NCBI GenBank assembly: GCA_018267385.1
Contig: JAFDYN010000009.1
Span: 1-64,000, forward strand
From: Bacteroidota bacterium
Lineage (GTDB): Bacteria; Bacteroidota; Bacteroidia; Chitinophagales; LD1
DNA length: 64,000 nt
Reading direction: 5' to 3'
Position numbers and translations under genes: made by a program. Numbering within the stretch: the stretch's first letter is position 1; each line of letters starts with the position of its first letter. The notes beneath the pieces are model-generated. The model was not told the origin of the DNA. It saw only the letters and a program-made list of their open reading frames with translations, and did no database searches. This document shows positions 16,352 to 24,439 of this stretch, in pieces.

Positions 16352-17128
16352 TTAATTGACCTTTTGCACCAATATAGAGCTGGTATCCAGCTTGAGGGAG
16401 AGCATGTTAGCAGCGTTATATTTATTGAGGGCTATCTCCAGACGCTGCTCCCCGTTGAAGAGGGCCAGCAGTTCCCCTTCGTCCACCTCGCCGTAGTGGC
16501 GGCACAGCCGGTTGATCTCATAGATACCAAACTCTATACGCACCCGGCCGTCACCTATACACTGGTCATAGATAGGCCGCGTGATGTTAGTCACGGCATT
16601 GCCATACTGGTCAAAGTAGATCACAGTACCCTTGATAAAGCCCGCAGAGTGCTGCGGTATCATGAGCCGCTGGCTGCGTACCTGCTGTATACGGTGGCCT
16701 ATGATAGACAGGCCGAGACCCGAGGTGACGGCATTGATGATATTAGTGATGCCTTCGGCAAAGAGCATGTTGGAGCTTTCACTTACATCGTCATTGATCA
16801 GGTAAGTCTCCGGCGGCACCGTGTCAAATAACAACGTGATCGCGCCATTATCAAAGAAGATGAAGTACTGCTCGTGATGGTGCACACAGAGCATGCGGCC
16901 TTTGGACTCCGGAGAGTTGACATTCATCACATGTATCGTCCCCTTGGGGTAGTAAGGATACGCATGACGCAATACGTGTGCAGCCTGGCGCAGTTTGAAT
17001 GGTGTGATGCGTGTGGCTATATCGACTATCTGTATATCTATGCAGCGGGAGAGTAGTGCTCCCTTCAGCGCGCCGAGGTAGTAGTCGGACTCGCCCATGT
17101 CGGTAGTGATGGTGACGATCTGTTTCAC
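16352..17128 (-). CDS. SAM hydrolase / SAM hydroxide adenosyltransferase (DUF62)
   Basis: 258 residues beginning at GTG. Enzymes of this family split S-adenosylmethionine with water to adenosine and methionine. Motifs seen: N-terminal TITTDMGESDYYLGALKGAL with the conserved Asp10 and the short G-x-x-K-G segment; the IVDIATRITPFKLRQAAHVLRHAYPYYPKGTIHVMNVN block; and the second domain KGTVIYFDQYGNAVTNI, the family's V-x-x-x-D-x-F/Y-G-N-x-x-T-N-I signature. Halogenating members (chlorinase, fluorinase) carry a distinct loop near residue 80 that I do not see. It is divergent from phoH across 111 bp. The biological reason for hydrolysing SAM is still unclear for this family. Confidence 0.88.
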   Translation of the reverse strand: MKQIVTITTDMGESDYYLGALKGALLSRCIDIQIVDIATRITPFKLRQAAHVLRHAYPYYPKGTIHVMNVNSPESKGRMLCVHHHEQYFIFFDNGAITLLFDTVPPETYLINDDVSESSNMLFAEGITNIINAVTSGLGLSIIGHRIQQVRSQRLMIPQHSAGFIKGTVIYFDQYGNAVTNITRPIYDQCIGDGRVRIEFGIYEINRLCRHYGEVDEGELLALFNGEQRLEIALNKYNAANMLSLKLDTSSILVQKVN

Positions 17129-17239
17129 GCGGTATGCTGCATGCTACAAATATATTGTATCGGTCAGAAGGGACAGGTGGACAACTTGTGGGAAAGTGGA
17201 TAGCGTGACCTGATTAGCCGACACTAATATTGTTATAGA

Positions 17240-18211
17240 TTGCAAATACTAAAAACGCAGCACTTGACAGAAATTTCAATTCACATAGACGGTATAGACC
17301 CGCTGGACTTCTTCGGGGTCAATAATTCCAAGTTTAACCTCCTCAAAAAGTCTTTCCCTACCCTGCGCATGGTCTCCCGCGGCAATACGATCAAGGCCGA
17401 GGGGATAGATGACGACCTGAGTATCTTTCGCGACAAGGTAGACCGCATGGTAGCCCACGTAGAGCGCCATGGCAAACTGACCGAGGATATGATGGAGCGT
17501 ATCCTCACCGGCGAAGAAAAAGAAGTACCGGGCGATAAAGAGATCAAGAACGTCATCGTTCACGGCAATAACGGCCATATCATCCGCGCCCGCACTGCCA
17601 ATCAGCAGCACATGGTGACGGAGTGCGAGAAGAATGACATGCTCTTTGCCATAGGCCCTGCCGGTACCGGCAAGACCTATACAGCAGTAGCACTGGCTGT
17701 CAAGGCACTAAAGGAAAAGACCGTGCGCAAGATCATCCTGACGCGCCCTGCCGTAGAGGCAGGCGAGAACCTCGGCTTCCTGCCGGGAGACCTCAAGGAG
17801 AAGATAGACCCCTATCTGCGCCCGCTCTATGATGCCCTGGAGGATATGATCCCTATGGATAAGCTGGCCTACTATATGCAAAACCGCGTGATAGAAGTAG
17901 CCCCGCTGGCCTTCATGCGTGGCCGTACACTGGATTACTCATTTATCCTCCTCGATGAGGCGCAGAATGCTACCTCACCGCAGCTCAAGATGTTTCTGAC
18001 CCGTATCGGGCCAAACTCTAAGTGTATCATCACAGGCGACCCTACCCAGATAGACCTGCCGCGTGCGCATGAGTCCGGCCTGCCGGTAGCCCTGCGCATA
18101 TTAAAAGATATCAATGGTATCTCTATGATCCATCTCAACGACTCAGACGTAGTACGCCACAGGCTGGTACGCGAGATCATCAAGGCGTATGATACGTTGA
18201 AGAAGGATTGA
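17240..18211 (+). CDS. PhoH family ATPase
   Basis: 323 residues, initiated at TTG. The N-terminal ~110 residues hold a KH-like/PIN-linked extension typical of the YbeZ branch. The PhoH ATPase core has Walker A GPAGTGKT at 139-146, LTRPAVEAGENLGFLPGDLKEKIDPYLRPLYDAL (PhoH signature), Walker B FILLDEAQNA with Asp-Glu at 239-240, and the sensor CIITGDPTQIDLP. In E. coli YbeZ works with the RNase YbeY in ribosome maturation and RNA quality control; the same role is likely here, although ybeY is not in the window. No start other than TTG is near, and the reading frame begins directly with the family's N-terminal segment. Confidence 0.93.
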   Translation: MQILKTQHLTEISIHIDGIDPLDFFGVNNSKFNLLKKSFPTLRMVSRGNTIKAEGIDDDLSIFRDKVDRMVAHVERHGKLTEDMMERILTGEEKEVPGDKEIKNVIVHGNNGHIIRARTANQQHMVTECEKNDMLFAIGPAGTGKTYTAVALAVKALKEKTVRKIILTRPAVEAGENLGFLPGDLKEKIDPYLRPLYDALEDMIPMDKLAYYMQNRVIEVAPLAFMRGRTLDYSFILLDEAQNATSPQLKMFLTRIGPNSKCIITGDPTQIDLPRAHESGLPVALRILKDINGISMIHLNDSDVVRHRLVREIIKAYDTLKKD

Positions 18212-18224
18212 GCAGAATATTCTG

Positions 18225-18259
18225 AATCAGAATTTGCAGGATTTTAGAATTTACAGAAT
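18225..18259 (+). repeat. Left 35-bp inverted repeat of the GxxExxY cassette
   Basis: Starts AATCAGAATTTGCAGG and ends TTTACAGAAT. It matches the reverse complement of the right repeat at 18691-18725 at 33 of 35 positions by my reading. It lies 14 bp after the phoH stop. Confidence 0.85.
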
Positions 18260-18277
18260 TAATGCAGACTAGCTGAG

Positions 18278-18673
18278 ATGGAGAAGGATGAACTGACATA
18301 CACGGTCATAGGCTGTGCTATGACGGTATACAATAAGCTGAGTAGTGGCTTTCAGGAAGTCATCTATCAGCGATGCCTGGCCATTGAATTAGGAAAGACA
18401 AAACTGAATTTTGCACGTGAGATAGAACATCCTATCTTTTACGATGATATTGAGGTAGGTACCAGAAGAGCCGATTTTATCATAGAGGGTAAATTGGTGG
18501 TCGAACTAAAGGCTATAATCAATCTTGAAGATGTACACCTGGCCCAAGCCAAAAATTATCTTGTAGCATACCAGTTTCAAAAGGGACTTCTTATTAATTT
18601 CGGCGCGACAAGCTTGCAGTACAAACTAATATTTAATAATAATAGCCAATACAATGCGGCGACAAAAATCTGA
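18278..18673 (+). CDS. GxxExxY protein (PD-(D/E)XK nuclease-like)
   Basis: 131 residues. The name-giving motif is GFQEVIY at 24-30. Asp66 and Glu76-Leu-Lys78 (RRADFIIEGKLVVELKA) form the D-x9-E-x-K arrangement of the PD-(D/E)XK nuclease fold. The C-terminal half (HLAQAKNYLVAYQFQKGLLINFGATSLQYKLIF) is the family's usual ending, so the protein is intact. Function is not established; nuclease activity is an inference from the fold. The gene is more A+T-rich than its neighbours phoH and purC and sits inside a near-perfect inverted repeat, which suggests it arrived as, or belongs to, a small mobile cassette. Confidence 0.9.
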   Translation: MEKDELTYTVIGCAMTVYNKLSSGFQEVIYQRCLAIELGKTKLNFAREIEHPIFYDDIEVGTRRADFIIEGKLVVELKAIINLEDVHLAQAKNYLVAYQFQKGLLINFGATSLQYKLIFNNNSQYNAATKI

Positions 18674-18690
18674 TGCCGGTAGGTTGTATT

Positions 18691-18725
18691 ATTCTGTAAA
18701 TTCTAAAATTCTGTAAATTCTGATT
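18691..18725 (-). repeat. Right 35-bp inverted repeat of the GxxExxY cassette
   Basis: Starts ATTCTGTAAATTC and ends AAATTCTGATT, complementary to 18225-18259 with two mismatches. It ends 8 bp before the purC start codon, so the cassette fills almost the whole phoH-purC gap. I see no clear target-site duplication outside the repeats. Confidence 0.85.
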
Positions 18726-18733
18726 CCGACAAG

Positions 18734-19681
18734 ATGAGCGCTATAAAAGATACAGCTTTCAATTTTCCCGGCCAGACGGATGTCTATCATGGCAAGGTCC
18801 GCGATGTCTATTTTCTAAAAAATAAACTGATAGCTGTCGCTTCTGACCGTATCTCGGCTTTCGATCACATCCTGCCGAAGCCTATACCCTATAAAGGGCA
18901 GGTGCTGAATCAGATCGCGGCCTACTTTCTCAATGCGACACGCGATATCTGCCCCAACTGGCTGGAGGCCACACCGGATCCCAATGTTTCTATAGGCAAG
19001 AAGTGCGAGCCTATACGGGTGGAGATGGTGATACGCGGCTACCTGGCCGGCCACTCAGCGCGTGAGTACAAGCTGGGCAAGCGTACACTCTGCGGAGTAG
19101 CGCTGCCGGAGGGGATGAAGGAGAATGATAAATTTCCTACGCCTATCATCACGCCTGCGGCGAAAGCTATGGAAGGCCATGATGAAGATGCCAGTCGTGA
19201 AGAGATACTGGCCAAGAAGATCGTGACGCCTGAGCAATATGCGAAAATGGAGCAGTACACCTATGGGCTCTTTGCGCGGGGTACAGAGATGGCTGCCAAA
19301 CAGGGCCTGATACTCGTAGATACTAAATACGAGTTTGGTCTCTATAATGGTGAGGTATACCTCATAGACGAGATCCATACGCCGGACTCATCACGCTACT
19401 TTTATGCAGAGGGCTATGCCTCGCGTCAGGCTGCGGGTGAGCCACAAAAGCAGCTCTCCAAGGAGTTTGTACGCGAGTGGCTGATGGCAAACAACTTTGC
19501 CGGTAAAGATGGCCAGACCATGCCATTCATGCCGGATGATTTTGTGCATACTATCACAGAGCGCTATATAGAGCTGTACGAGCGCGTGACGGGACAGAAA
19601 TTCCAGCACGCAGATAATTCTGACATACAGAAGCGCATAGAGAGCAACGTGAAAAAATACCTGGAAAGTACACCCGCCTGA
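18734..19681 (+). CDS. purC: Phosphoribosylaminoimidazole-succinocarboxamide synthase (SAICAR synthetase)
   Basis: 315 residues, the longer form of the family. It ligates aspartate to CAIR with ATP in de novo purine synthesis. Motifs: [11 protein letters not shown] and the [30 protein letters not shown] block (ATP and substrate binding); [45 protein letters not shown] and [15 protein letters not shown], the latter being the second PROSITE-type signature. The only plausible ATG is at 18734, 8 bp after the right arm of the GxxExxY repeat, so the cassette lies in its leader region. The carbamoyltransferase gene starts 41 bp downstream on the same strand. Confidence 0.96.
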   Translation: MSAIKDTAFNFPGQTDVYHGKVRDVYFLKNKLIAVASDRISAFDHILPKPIPYKGQVLNQIAAYFLNATRDICPNWLEATPDPNVSIGKKCEPIRVEMVIRGYLAGHSAREYKLGKRTLCGVALPEGMKENDKFPTPIITPAAKAMEGHDEDASREEILAKKIVTPEQYAKMEQYTYGLFARGTEMAAKQGLILVDTKYEFGLYNGEVYLIDEIHTPDSSRYFYAEGYASRQAAGEPQKQLSKEFVREWLMANNFAGKDGQTMPFMPDDFVHTITERYIELYERVTGQKFQHADNSDIQKRIESNVKKYLESTPA

Positions 19682-19722
19682 TTTTACGCTTTTGATTACA
19701 TTAGGCGAATCAAAAAACGCTG

Positions 19723-21585
19723 GTGAGGATTCTTGGCATCTCAGCTTACTATCATGACTCCGCTGCTGCTCTCACCATAGATGGGCAGATCATAGCTGCT
19801 GTGCAGGAGGAGCGCTTTACCCGTATCAAGCACGACGATAGCTTCCCTATTCACGCAGTACGCTACTGTCTGGAGCATGCCGGTCTGACCATAGATCAGC
19901 TGGACGCCGTCGTGTTTTATGACAAGCCTTTTATCAAATTTGAGCGGCTGATAGAGACCTACTACAGCTATGCGCCTAAGGGGATCATATCGTTTCTGAA
20001 GGCTATGCCTGTATGGATGAGAGAGAAGCTCTTTCTCCGCAATATCATCAAAGATGAACTGGAGGAGGTGATGGAGTATGACCGCAAGAAAGTCAAGATA
20101 CTTTTCCCGGAGCATCATCTCTCTCACGCCGCCAGCGCCTTCTACCCATCTCCCTATCAGGATGCTGCGATACTCACCGTAGACGGAGTGGGAGAGTGGG
20201 CTACAGCGTCCATCTCTCACGGTCAGGGCAGCGATATCACCGTGCTCAAGGAATTACACTTCCCTGACTCTGTCGGGTTACTGTATTCCGCATTTACCTA
20301 CTATCTGGGCTTTAAAGTCAATAGCGGGGAGTACAAGCTCATGGGCCTGGCACCATACGGCATAGACGGTTCTGAACGGGTCGGGCATTTCAAGAAGATC
20401 ATCTGCGAGAAACTGGTAAAGATCAGTGCAGATGGCTCGATACGACTGGATCAGCAATACTTCGATTATGCTGTAGGATTGCGCATGGCTCGTGATGCAC
20501 GCTGGGCTGATCTTTTCGGTTTCAAAAGGCGCAAGAAGGAAGATGAGCCATTGACTCAGGAGCACTGCGATCTGGCGCTGGCTATACAGCAGGTCACAGA
20601 GGATATCGTACTGAAAATGGCCGCTGAGGCCAAACGCCTGACCGGGTCTGACAATATCTGCCTGGCTGGCGGCGTAGCGCTGAACTGTGTAGCCAATGGT
20701 AAACTCCTTAGGCAAGGGATATTTAGAAATATATGGATACAGCCGGCTGCCGGTGATGCCGGTGGCGCACTGGGCGCAGCCCTGGCCGCGGAGTACATCT
20801 ACGCAGGCACGGCACGTACTACTGATGGGCAGCATGATGGTATGCAGGGAGCATATCTGGGCCCTGCCTATACAGATGAAAACATCCAAGCAGTACTCAG
20901 TAAGTACAAAGCCATCTCTACACACTATCTCACTATGGAAAGCCTCTGTAACGCTGTGGCAGAACTGATAGAGCTGGGTATGGTGTCGGGCTGGTATCAG
21001 GGCAGGGCGGAGTTTGGACCAAGGGCTCTGGGCAACCGCACCATCCTGGCAGACCCACGAAATGGCGATATGCAGCAAAAGCTGAACCTGAAAATCAAAT
21101 ACCGCGAAGGCTTCCGGCCATTCGCTCCCAGTGTGCTGGCGGAAGATGTGGCGGAGTACTTTGACCTGGACCGTGAGTCGCCGTATATGCTCCTGGTAGC
21201 CGATGTGAATAGTAATATAAGGAAGCCCATGTCCCCGGGATATACCGGCAAGCCGATGATGGAGCGCCTATATACGGAGCGCTCCACCCTGCAGTCTATC
21301 ACGCACGTAGATTTCTCGGCCAGGGTACAGACTGTGGGCAAGGAGACAAATCCGCTGTATCACCAGTTGCTAAGTGCGTTTAAGGCGAAAACAGGCTGCG
21401 GCGTATTGGTCAATACAAGTTTCAACGTCAGGGGGGAGCCGCCGGTACTGACACCGGAAGATGCCTTTATGTGCTTCATGCATACCGAGATGGATGTGCT
21501 GGTGCTGGGCTCCCATGTATTGCTGAAATCTGAGCAACCGGACATGAGTAGTACCTTACCAAAAAAACGATTTAAATTAGACTGA
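19723..21585 (+). CDS. NodU/CmcH-family carbamoyltransferase
   Basis: 620 residues from a GTG at 19723. The N-terminal ASKHA-type domain (RILGISAYYHDSAAALTIDGQIIAAVQEERFTRIKHD) contains the conserved His-Asp; HHLSHAASAFYPSPYQDAAILTVDGVGEWAT is the second family block, with the metal-binding HxxxH. The C-terminal ~200 residues form the carbamoyltransferase C domain (GWYQGRAEFGPRALGNRTILADPR, CGVLVNTSFNVRGEPPV). These enzymes transfer carbamoyl from carbamoyl phosphate, via ATP, to hydroxyl groups of sugars or secondary metabolites. The next two small genes (DUF5989 and SxtJ types) are regular companions of this branch, so the three probably work together at the membrane, with a substrate I cannot name. 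Confidence 0.92.
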   Translation: MRILGISAYYHDSAAALTIDGQIIAAVQEERFTRIKHDDSFPIHAVRYCLEHAGLTIDQLDAVVFYDKPFIKFERLIETYYSYAPKGIISFLKAMPVWMREKLFLRNIIKDELEEVMEYDRKKVKILFPEHHLSHAASAFYPSPYQDAAILTVDGVGEWATASISHGQGSDITVLKELHFPDSVGLLYSAFTYYLGFKVNSGEYKLMGLAPYGIDGSERVGHFKKIICEKLVKISADGSIRLDQQYFDYAVGLRMARDARWADLFGFKRRKKEDEPLTQEHCDLALAIQQVTEDIVLKMAAEAKRLTGSDNICLAGGVALNCVANGKLLRQGIFRNIWIQPAAGDAGGALGAALAAEYIYAGTARTTDGQHDGMQGAYLGPAYTDENIQAVLSKYKAISTHYLTMESLCNAVAELIELGMVSGWYQGRAEFGPRALGNRTILADPRNGDMQQKLNLKIKYREGFRPFAPSVLAEDVAEYFDLDRESPYMLLVADVNSNIRKPMSPGYTGKPMMERLYTERSTLQSITHVDFSARVQTVGKETNPLYHQLLSAFKAKTGCGVLVNTSFNVRGEPPVLTPEDAFMCFMHTEMDVLVLGSHVLLKSEQPDMSSTLPKKRFKLD

Positions 21586-21596
21586 AAATATAGCTG

Positions 21597-21746
21597 ATGG
21601 AGTTTTTGAAAGAACTGTGGGATTTTCTGAAGGTAAGGAAGAAATGGTGGCTGCTACCGATAGTGATCGTGCTGCTGCTCATAGGTGTGCTGATAGTGAT
21701 AGGGGGCAACTCTGCCGTAGCACCATTTGTCTATCCTATGTTCTGA
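21597..21746 (+). CDS. DUF5989 family small membrane protein (49 aa)
   Basis: Encoded between the carbamoyltransferase stop and the SxtJ start. The translation begins MEFLKELWDFLKVRKKWWLL, continues with one membrane helix (PIVIVLLLIGVLIVIGG) and ends SAVAPFVYPMF. A short amphipathic basic start, one span and the S-x-V-A-P-F-x-Y ending are characteristic of DUF5989 proteins. The TGATGG at the start sits 11 bp after the previous stop, and the next gene begins 3 bp after its own stop, so all three must be translated from one message. Function is unknown; it may tether the complex to the membrane. Confidence 0.88.
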   Translation: MEFLKELWDFLKVRKKWWLLPIVIVLLLIGVLIVIGGNSAVAPFVYPMF

Positions 21747-21749
21747 TCG

Positions 21750-22109
21750 ATGACCAAGAAGCACAAAGAGCAGTATAAGGCACTCGCCATCATCTGGGCC
21801 GGCTTCACGCTGATAGGCTGGCGGCTGCATCAGCTCTGGCTGATGGTAGCAGCGGGTGTCGTACTGCTAGCTGGTATTGCGTCCCCTTGGATATTGGATA
21901 AAGTAACCTCCGGGTGGAAGTGGATAGGAGAGCAGATAGGTGCTGTGACCAGCCGTATCATACTCGGTGTTGTGTTTGTAGTGTTTCTCTCGCCCATCGC
22001 ATTTTTTTATCGGCTATCGGCGCGTGGCAAGAAGAAAGGCGCTCCCGGTAGTTTCTTTGTGGAAAGAAATCATAAGTATACTGCCGCTGACCTCGAAAAA
22101 CTTTTTTAG
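21750..22109 (+). CDS. SxtJ family membrane protein
   Basis: 119 residues with three hydrophobic segments: about 12-27 (ALAIIWAGFTLIGWRL), 29-48 (LWLMVAAGVVLLAGIASPWI) and 68-88 (IILGVVFVVFLSPIAFFYRL), then a basic tail ending FFVERNHKYTAADLEKLF. This shape and tail match SxtJ, named for a gene beside the carbamoyltransferase SxtI in saxitoxin clusters; the same neighbour relation is seen here. Its biochemical role is not known. The start is 3 bp after the DUF5989 stop. The following YkgJ gene starts 29 bp further on and could be in the same transcript. Confidence 0.88.
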   Translation: MTKKHKEQYKALAIIWAGFTLIGWRLHQLWLMVAAGVVLLAGIASPWILDKVTSGWKWIGEQIGAVTSRIILGVVFVVFLSPIAFFYRLSARGKKKGAPGSFFVERNHKYTAADLEKLF

Positions 22110-22138
22110 TATTATCGCTTCAATATATCTCCCCGTAC

Positions 22139-22651
22139 ATGCCCAAATTTAATGTCGCCGCCAGAGTGCGCCGCGCCCATCAGAAGAAAAAAGGTCTGGC
22201 CCTCTTCCTGAAAAAGCTATCCCGCAAGAAGCCAAAGAATCTACAGAAAATGCTGAAGCAGGCTGATCAGGCAGCATGGCAGGAGGTGGCCTGCCTGGAG
22301 TGTGCCAACTGCTGCAAGACCATGACGCCTACCTTTACCAGGCCCGAGGTCAAGCGCATAGCGGAGCGTGTAGGTATGACATTCGATCAGTACTTTGACA
22401 AGTACCTGACAGTAGACGAAGACAACGGCGATATAGTCAATAAAAAACAGCCCTGCCAGCATCTGGGCAGGGACAATAAGTGCCGCGTATATGATATCCG
22501 CCCCGGAGATTGCAGCGGGTTCCCGCATCATGTGCGCAGGGACTTTTATCATCAGGTCAGTGAGAAGCTATATATCAATAACTCACCTCGCTGTCCGGCT
22601 ACACTCAGCTTTCTGGAAAATCTGGAACGTGTAGTGGCTGAAAACGCTTGA
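22139..22651 (+). CDS. YkgJ-type cysteine cluster protein
   Basis: 170 residues. The first 45 are strongly basic. The conserved cysteine cluster follows: CLECANCCK with Cys52, 55, 58 and 59; then CQHLGRDNKCRVYDIRPGDCSGFP with Cys106, 115 and 125. This spacing is that of the YkgJ/UPF0153 family, thought to bind zinc or an iron-sulfur cluster. The exact function is unproven. It follows SxtJ with a short gap and is the last gene of the run; the next 417 bp contain no protein gene. Confidence 0.88.
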   Translation: MPKFNVAARVRRAHQKKKGLALFLKKLSRKKPKNLQKMLKQADQAAWQEVACLECANCCKTMTPTFTRPEVKRIAERVGMTFDQYFDKYLTVDEDNGDIVNKKQPCQHLGRDNKCRVYDIRPGDCSGFPHHVRRDFYHQVSEKLYINNSPRCPATLSFLENLERVVAENA

Positions 22652-22719
22652 CTTGAATCATAAAATCGGTGGATGATTAAATATTGTGGATGAAAGTCCT
22701 CATTATTTCAGAAAAAAAC

Positions 22720-22749
22720 TTGCAACTACGGGTACACCCCTTATCTTTG
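22720..22749 (+). promoter_or_regulatory. Promoter of small RNA copy 1
   Basis: TTG at 22720-22722, 19 bp, then TATCTTTG at 22742-22749: a full match to the Bacteroidota TTG-N19-21-TAnnTTTG promoter. Transcription should start around 22755. Confidence 0.65.
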
Positions 22750-22752
22750 CAT

Positions 22753-22806
22753 TACGTTTTCATAGGTTCAAAGTGGTCATCTCGAAAGAGGTGGCCATTT
22801 TTTTTG
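22753..22806 (+). ncRNA. Candidate small RNA, copy 1 (~50 nt)
   Basis: Begins TACGTTTTCATAGGTTC just after the promoter. The 3' half folds into a 13-bp stem (22771-22783 with 22788-22800, three G-T pairs) capped by a GAAA tetraloop and running into T's up to 22805, which is an intrinsic terminator. The first 50 bases (22753-22802) recur without a change at 22909-22958. Promoter, short body and terminator together make a complete minimal transcription unit. Alternatives are a leader/attenuator or a mobile repeat. I cannot match it to a named RNA family. Confidence 0.55.
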
Positions 22807-22872
22807 CATGTAATTGTGCAGTAAGTTTTTAGGATAACGGTTTTAAAAAAAATGTAAAAATAGATGTACGGA

Positions 22873-22905
22873 TTTGCAAAAGAGTCATCTTGATCACTAT
22901 ATTCG
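22873..22905 (+). promoter_or_regulatory. Promoter of small RNA copy 2
   Basis: TTTG at 22873-22876, 21 bp, then TATATTCG at 22898-22905, one base off TAnnTTTG. The -7 box starts 11 bp before the repeated 50-mer, exactly as in copy 1, although the promoter sequences themselves differ. Confidence 0.55.
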
Positions 22906-22908
22906 TAC

Positions 22909-22958
22909 TACGTTTTCATAGGTTCAAAGTGGTCATCTCGAAAGAGGTGGCCATTTTT
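22909..22958 (+). ncRNA. Candidate small RNA, copy 2 (~50 nt)
   Basis: Identical to 22753-22802, with the same GAAA-capped terminator-like hairpin and five T's. Sequence identity stops at the transcript boundaries: the spacer between the copies and the promoters have diverged. That suggests selection on the transcribed part or recent gene conversion. Confidence 0.55.
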
Positions 22959-23068
22959 ATTTTCAGCCGGTCTCATTCTCCTCTCATTACTTATCTACAA
23001 TATGTCTACCGATGGTCGGCCATTTGGGGGATTTTGTGATATTTACGCCCGTATTAAAGTGAATTGAA

Positions 23069-24433
23069 ATGAAGGTTTATAGTAATATCCTGGAAACGAT
23101 AGGCCACACCCCTCTGGTCAGGCTCAATAAAATAGGCAAGGGCATCAAGGCAGACCTGCTGCTGAAAGTAGAATACTTTAATCCCGGCAACTCCATCAAG
23201 GACCGCATAGGCTACCAGATGGTGATAGATGCGGAGAAAGAAGGCAAACTGAAGCCCGGTGGTACTATCATCGAGTGTACCTCGGGCAATACCGGTATGG
23301 GACTCGCACTGGCTGCGGCGGTCAAGGGCTACAAGTGCATCTTCAGTACGACAGATAAGCAGAGCAAGGAAAAGGTGGACATACTCCGTGCGCTGGGCGC
23401 AGAGGTGATAGTCTGCCCCACCAATGTGGCTCATGATGATCCGCGCAACTACCATCAGGTGGGCGAAAGGCTGGCTAAGGAAATCCCTAATTCATTTTTT
23501 GCCAATCAATACGAGAACCTGTCTAACCGCAAGGCGCACTATCTCACCACCGGCCCTGAGATATGGGATCAGACAGATGGCAAAGTGACCCACTATGTGA
23601 CCACTATCGGCACCGGGGGTACCGTGACCGGTACCTCTATGTACCTGAAGGAAATGAATCCCGACATTCAGACCATAGGAGTGGATGCCTATGGCTCTAT
23701 CCTCAAAAAGTATAAAGAAACCGGTGAAAAGGACATGAAGGAGGCCTATCCGTACTTGATAGAGGGCATCGGCCAGGACATCATACCGGGCAACTTTGAC
23801 TTTAATGTCATAGACGCCGTAGAGCAGGTCTCAGATAAAGACGCCGCCATCATGTGCCGCAGGCTAGCTACAGAAGAAGGCATTTTTGCCGGCTACTCGG
23901 CGGGCGCAGCTGTGCAGGGTGTGCTGCAGCGTGCAGACCAGTTCAAAGAAGGAGATGTGGTAGTGATCATCCTGCATGATCACGGTAGCCGCTATGTAGG
24001 CAAAATATATAATGACGACTGGATGCGCGACCGCGGATTTCTGGTAGATGATGTGGTGACAGCCAAGACCATCATAGAGCGCAAAAAGGGCTATCAGCAA
24101 CTCGTGTCTGTATCTCCGCAGCAGACGGTGGCAGAGGCGTTCAAAGTGATGAAAGCAAAAGGCATCACGCAGCTACCGGTGATGGAGAATAATGAACTGG
24201 TAGGTAGCATGTCAGAGAACCTGATCCTGCAGCTGCTGATGGATGACCACCAGTCTCGCGAGCGCGAGGTGGGTCAGGTCATGGGCGGCAAGTTTCCGGC
24301 AGTGGCCTATCACGCATCCGTATCAGACATATCCCGGCAGATATCTAAGGATAATACAGCAGTGATGGTGCAGCTCCCAACGAGCGACTGGACCATCATC
24401 ACAGAGTTTGACCTGATCGAGGCTCTGGCCTGA
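23069..24433 (+). CDS. Cystathionine beta-synthase-type PLP enzyme with CBS domain pair
   Basis: 454 residues. The first ~320 are a fold-type II PLP enzyme: GHTPLVRLNKI, Schiff-base Lys44 in NSIKDR, phosphate/substrate loop TSGNTG at 71-76, and the GTGGTVTG PLP-phosphate loop. Residues about 335-454 hold two CBS motifs (SVSPQQTVAEAFKVMKAKGITQLPVMENNELVG; VMGGKFPAVAYHASVSDISRQISKDN), as in cystathionine beta-synthase, where they regulate activity by binding adenosyl ligands. It makes cystathionine from homocysteine and serine; cysteine synthase activity is the alternative. No trans-sulfuration partner is next to it. It converges on a lipoprotein gene 6 bp away. Confidence 0.9.
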   Translation: MKVYSNILETIGHTPLVRLNKIGKGIKADLLLKVEYFNPGNSIKDRIGYQMVIDAEKEGKLKPGGTIIECTSGNTGMGLALAAAVKGYKCIFSTTDKQSKEKVDILRALGAEVIVCPTNVAHDDPRNYHQVGERLAKEIPNSFFANQYENLSNRKAHYLTTGPEIWDQTDGKVTHYVTTIGTGGTVTGTSMYLKEMNPDIQTIGVDAYGSILKKYKETGEKDMKEAYPYLIEGIGQDIIPGNFDFNVIDAVEQVSDKDAAIMCRRLATEEGIFAGYSAGAAVQGVLQRADQFKEGDVVVIILHDHGSRYVGKIYNDDWMRDRGFLVDDVVTAKTIIERKKGYQQLVSVSPQQTVAEAFKVMKAKGITQLPVMENNELVGSMSENLILQLLMDDHQSREREVGQVMGGKFPAVAYHASVSDISRQISKDNTAVMVQLPTSDWTIITEFDLIEALA

Positions 24434-24439
24434 TTGATA

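Larger units (their letters stand above)
22652..23068. other. 417-bp gap holding two tandem small-RNA units
   Basis: No protein gene is visible. The gap contains two copies of an identical 50-bp sequence 156 bp apart, each placed 11 bp from the start of a -7 promoter box and ending in a hairpin plus T-run. After the second copy about 110 bp of leader lead into the cystathionine beta-synthase gene, with no further element I recognise. Confidence 0.7.

Noticed and set aside
20278..21078. 266-codon minus-strand frame opposite the carbamoyltransferase
   Set aside because: Antisense shadow of a well-supported gene; no domain features.
22753..22958. SAM or other riboswitch in front of the cystathionine beta-synthase gene
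   Set aside because: The two repeated elements are too short, each has its own promoter and terminator, and none of the SAM riboswitch core motifs is visible.
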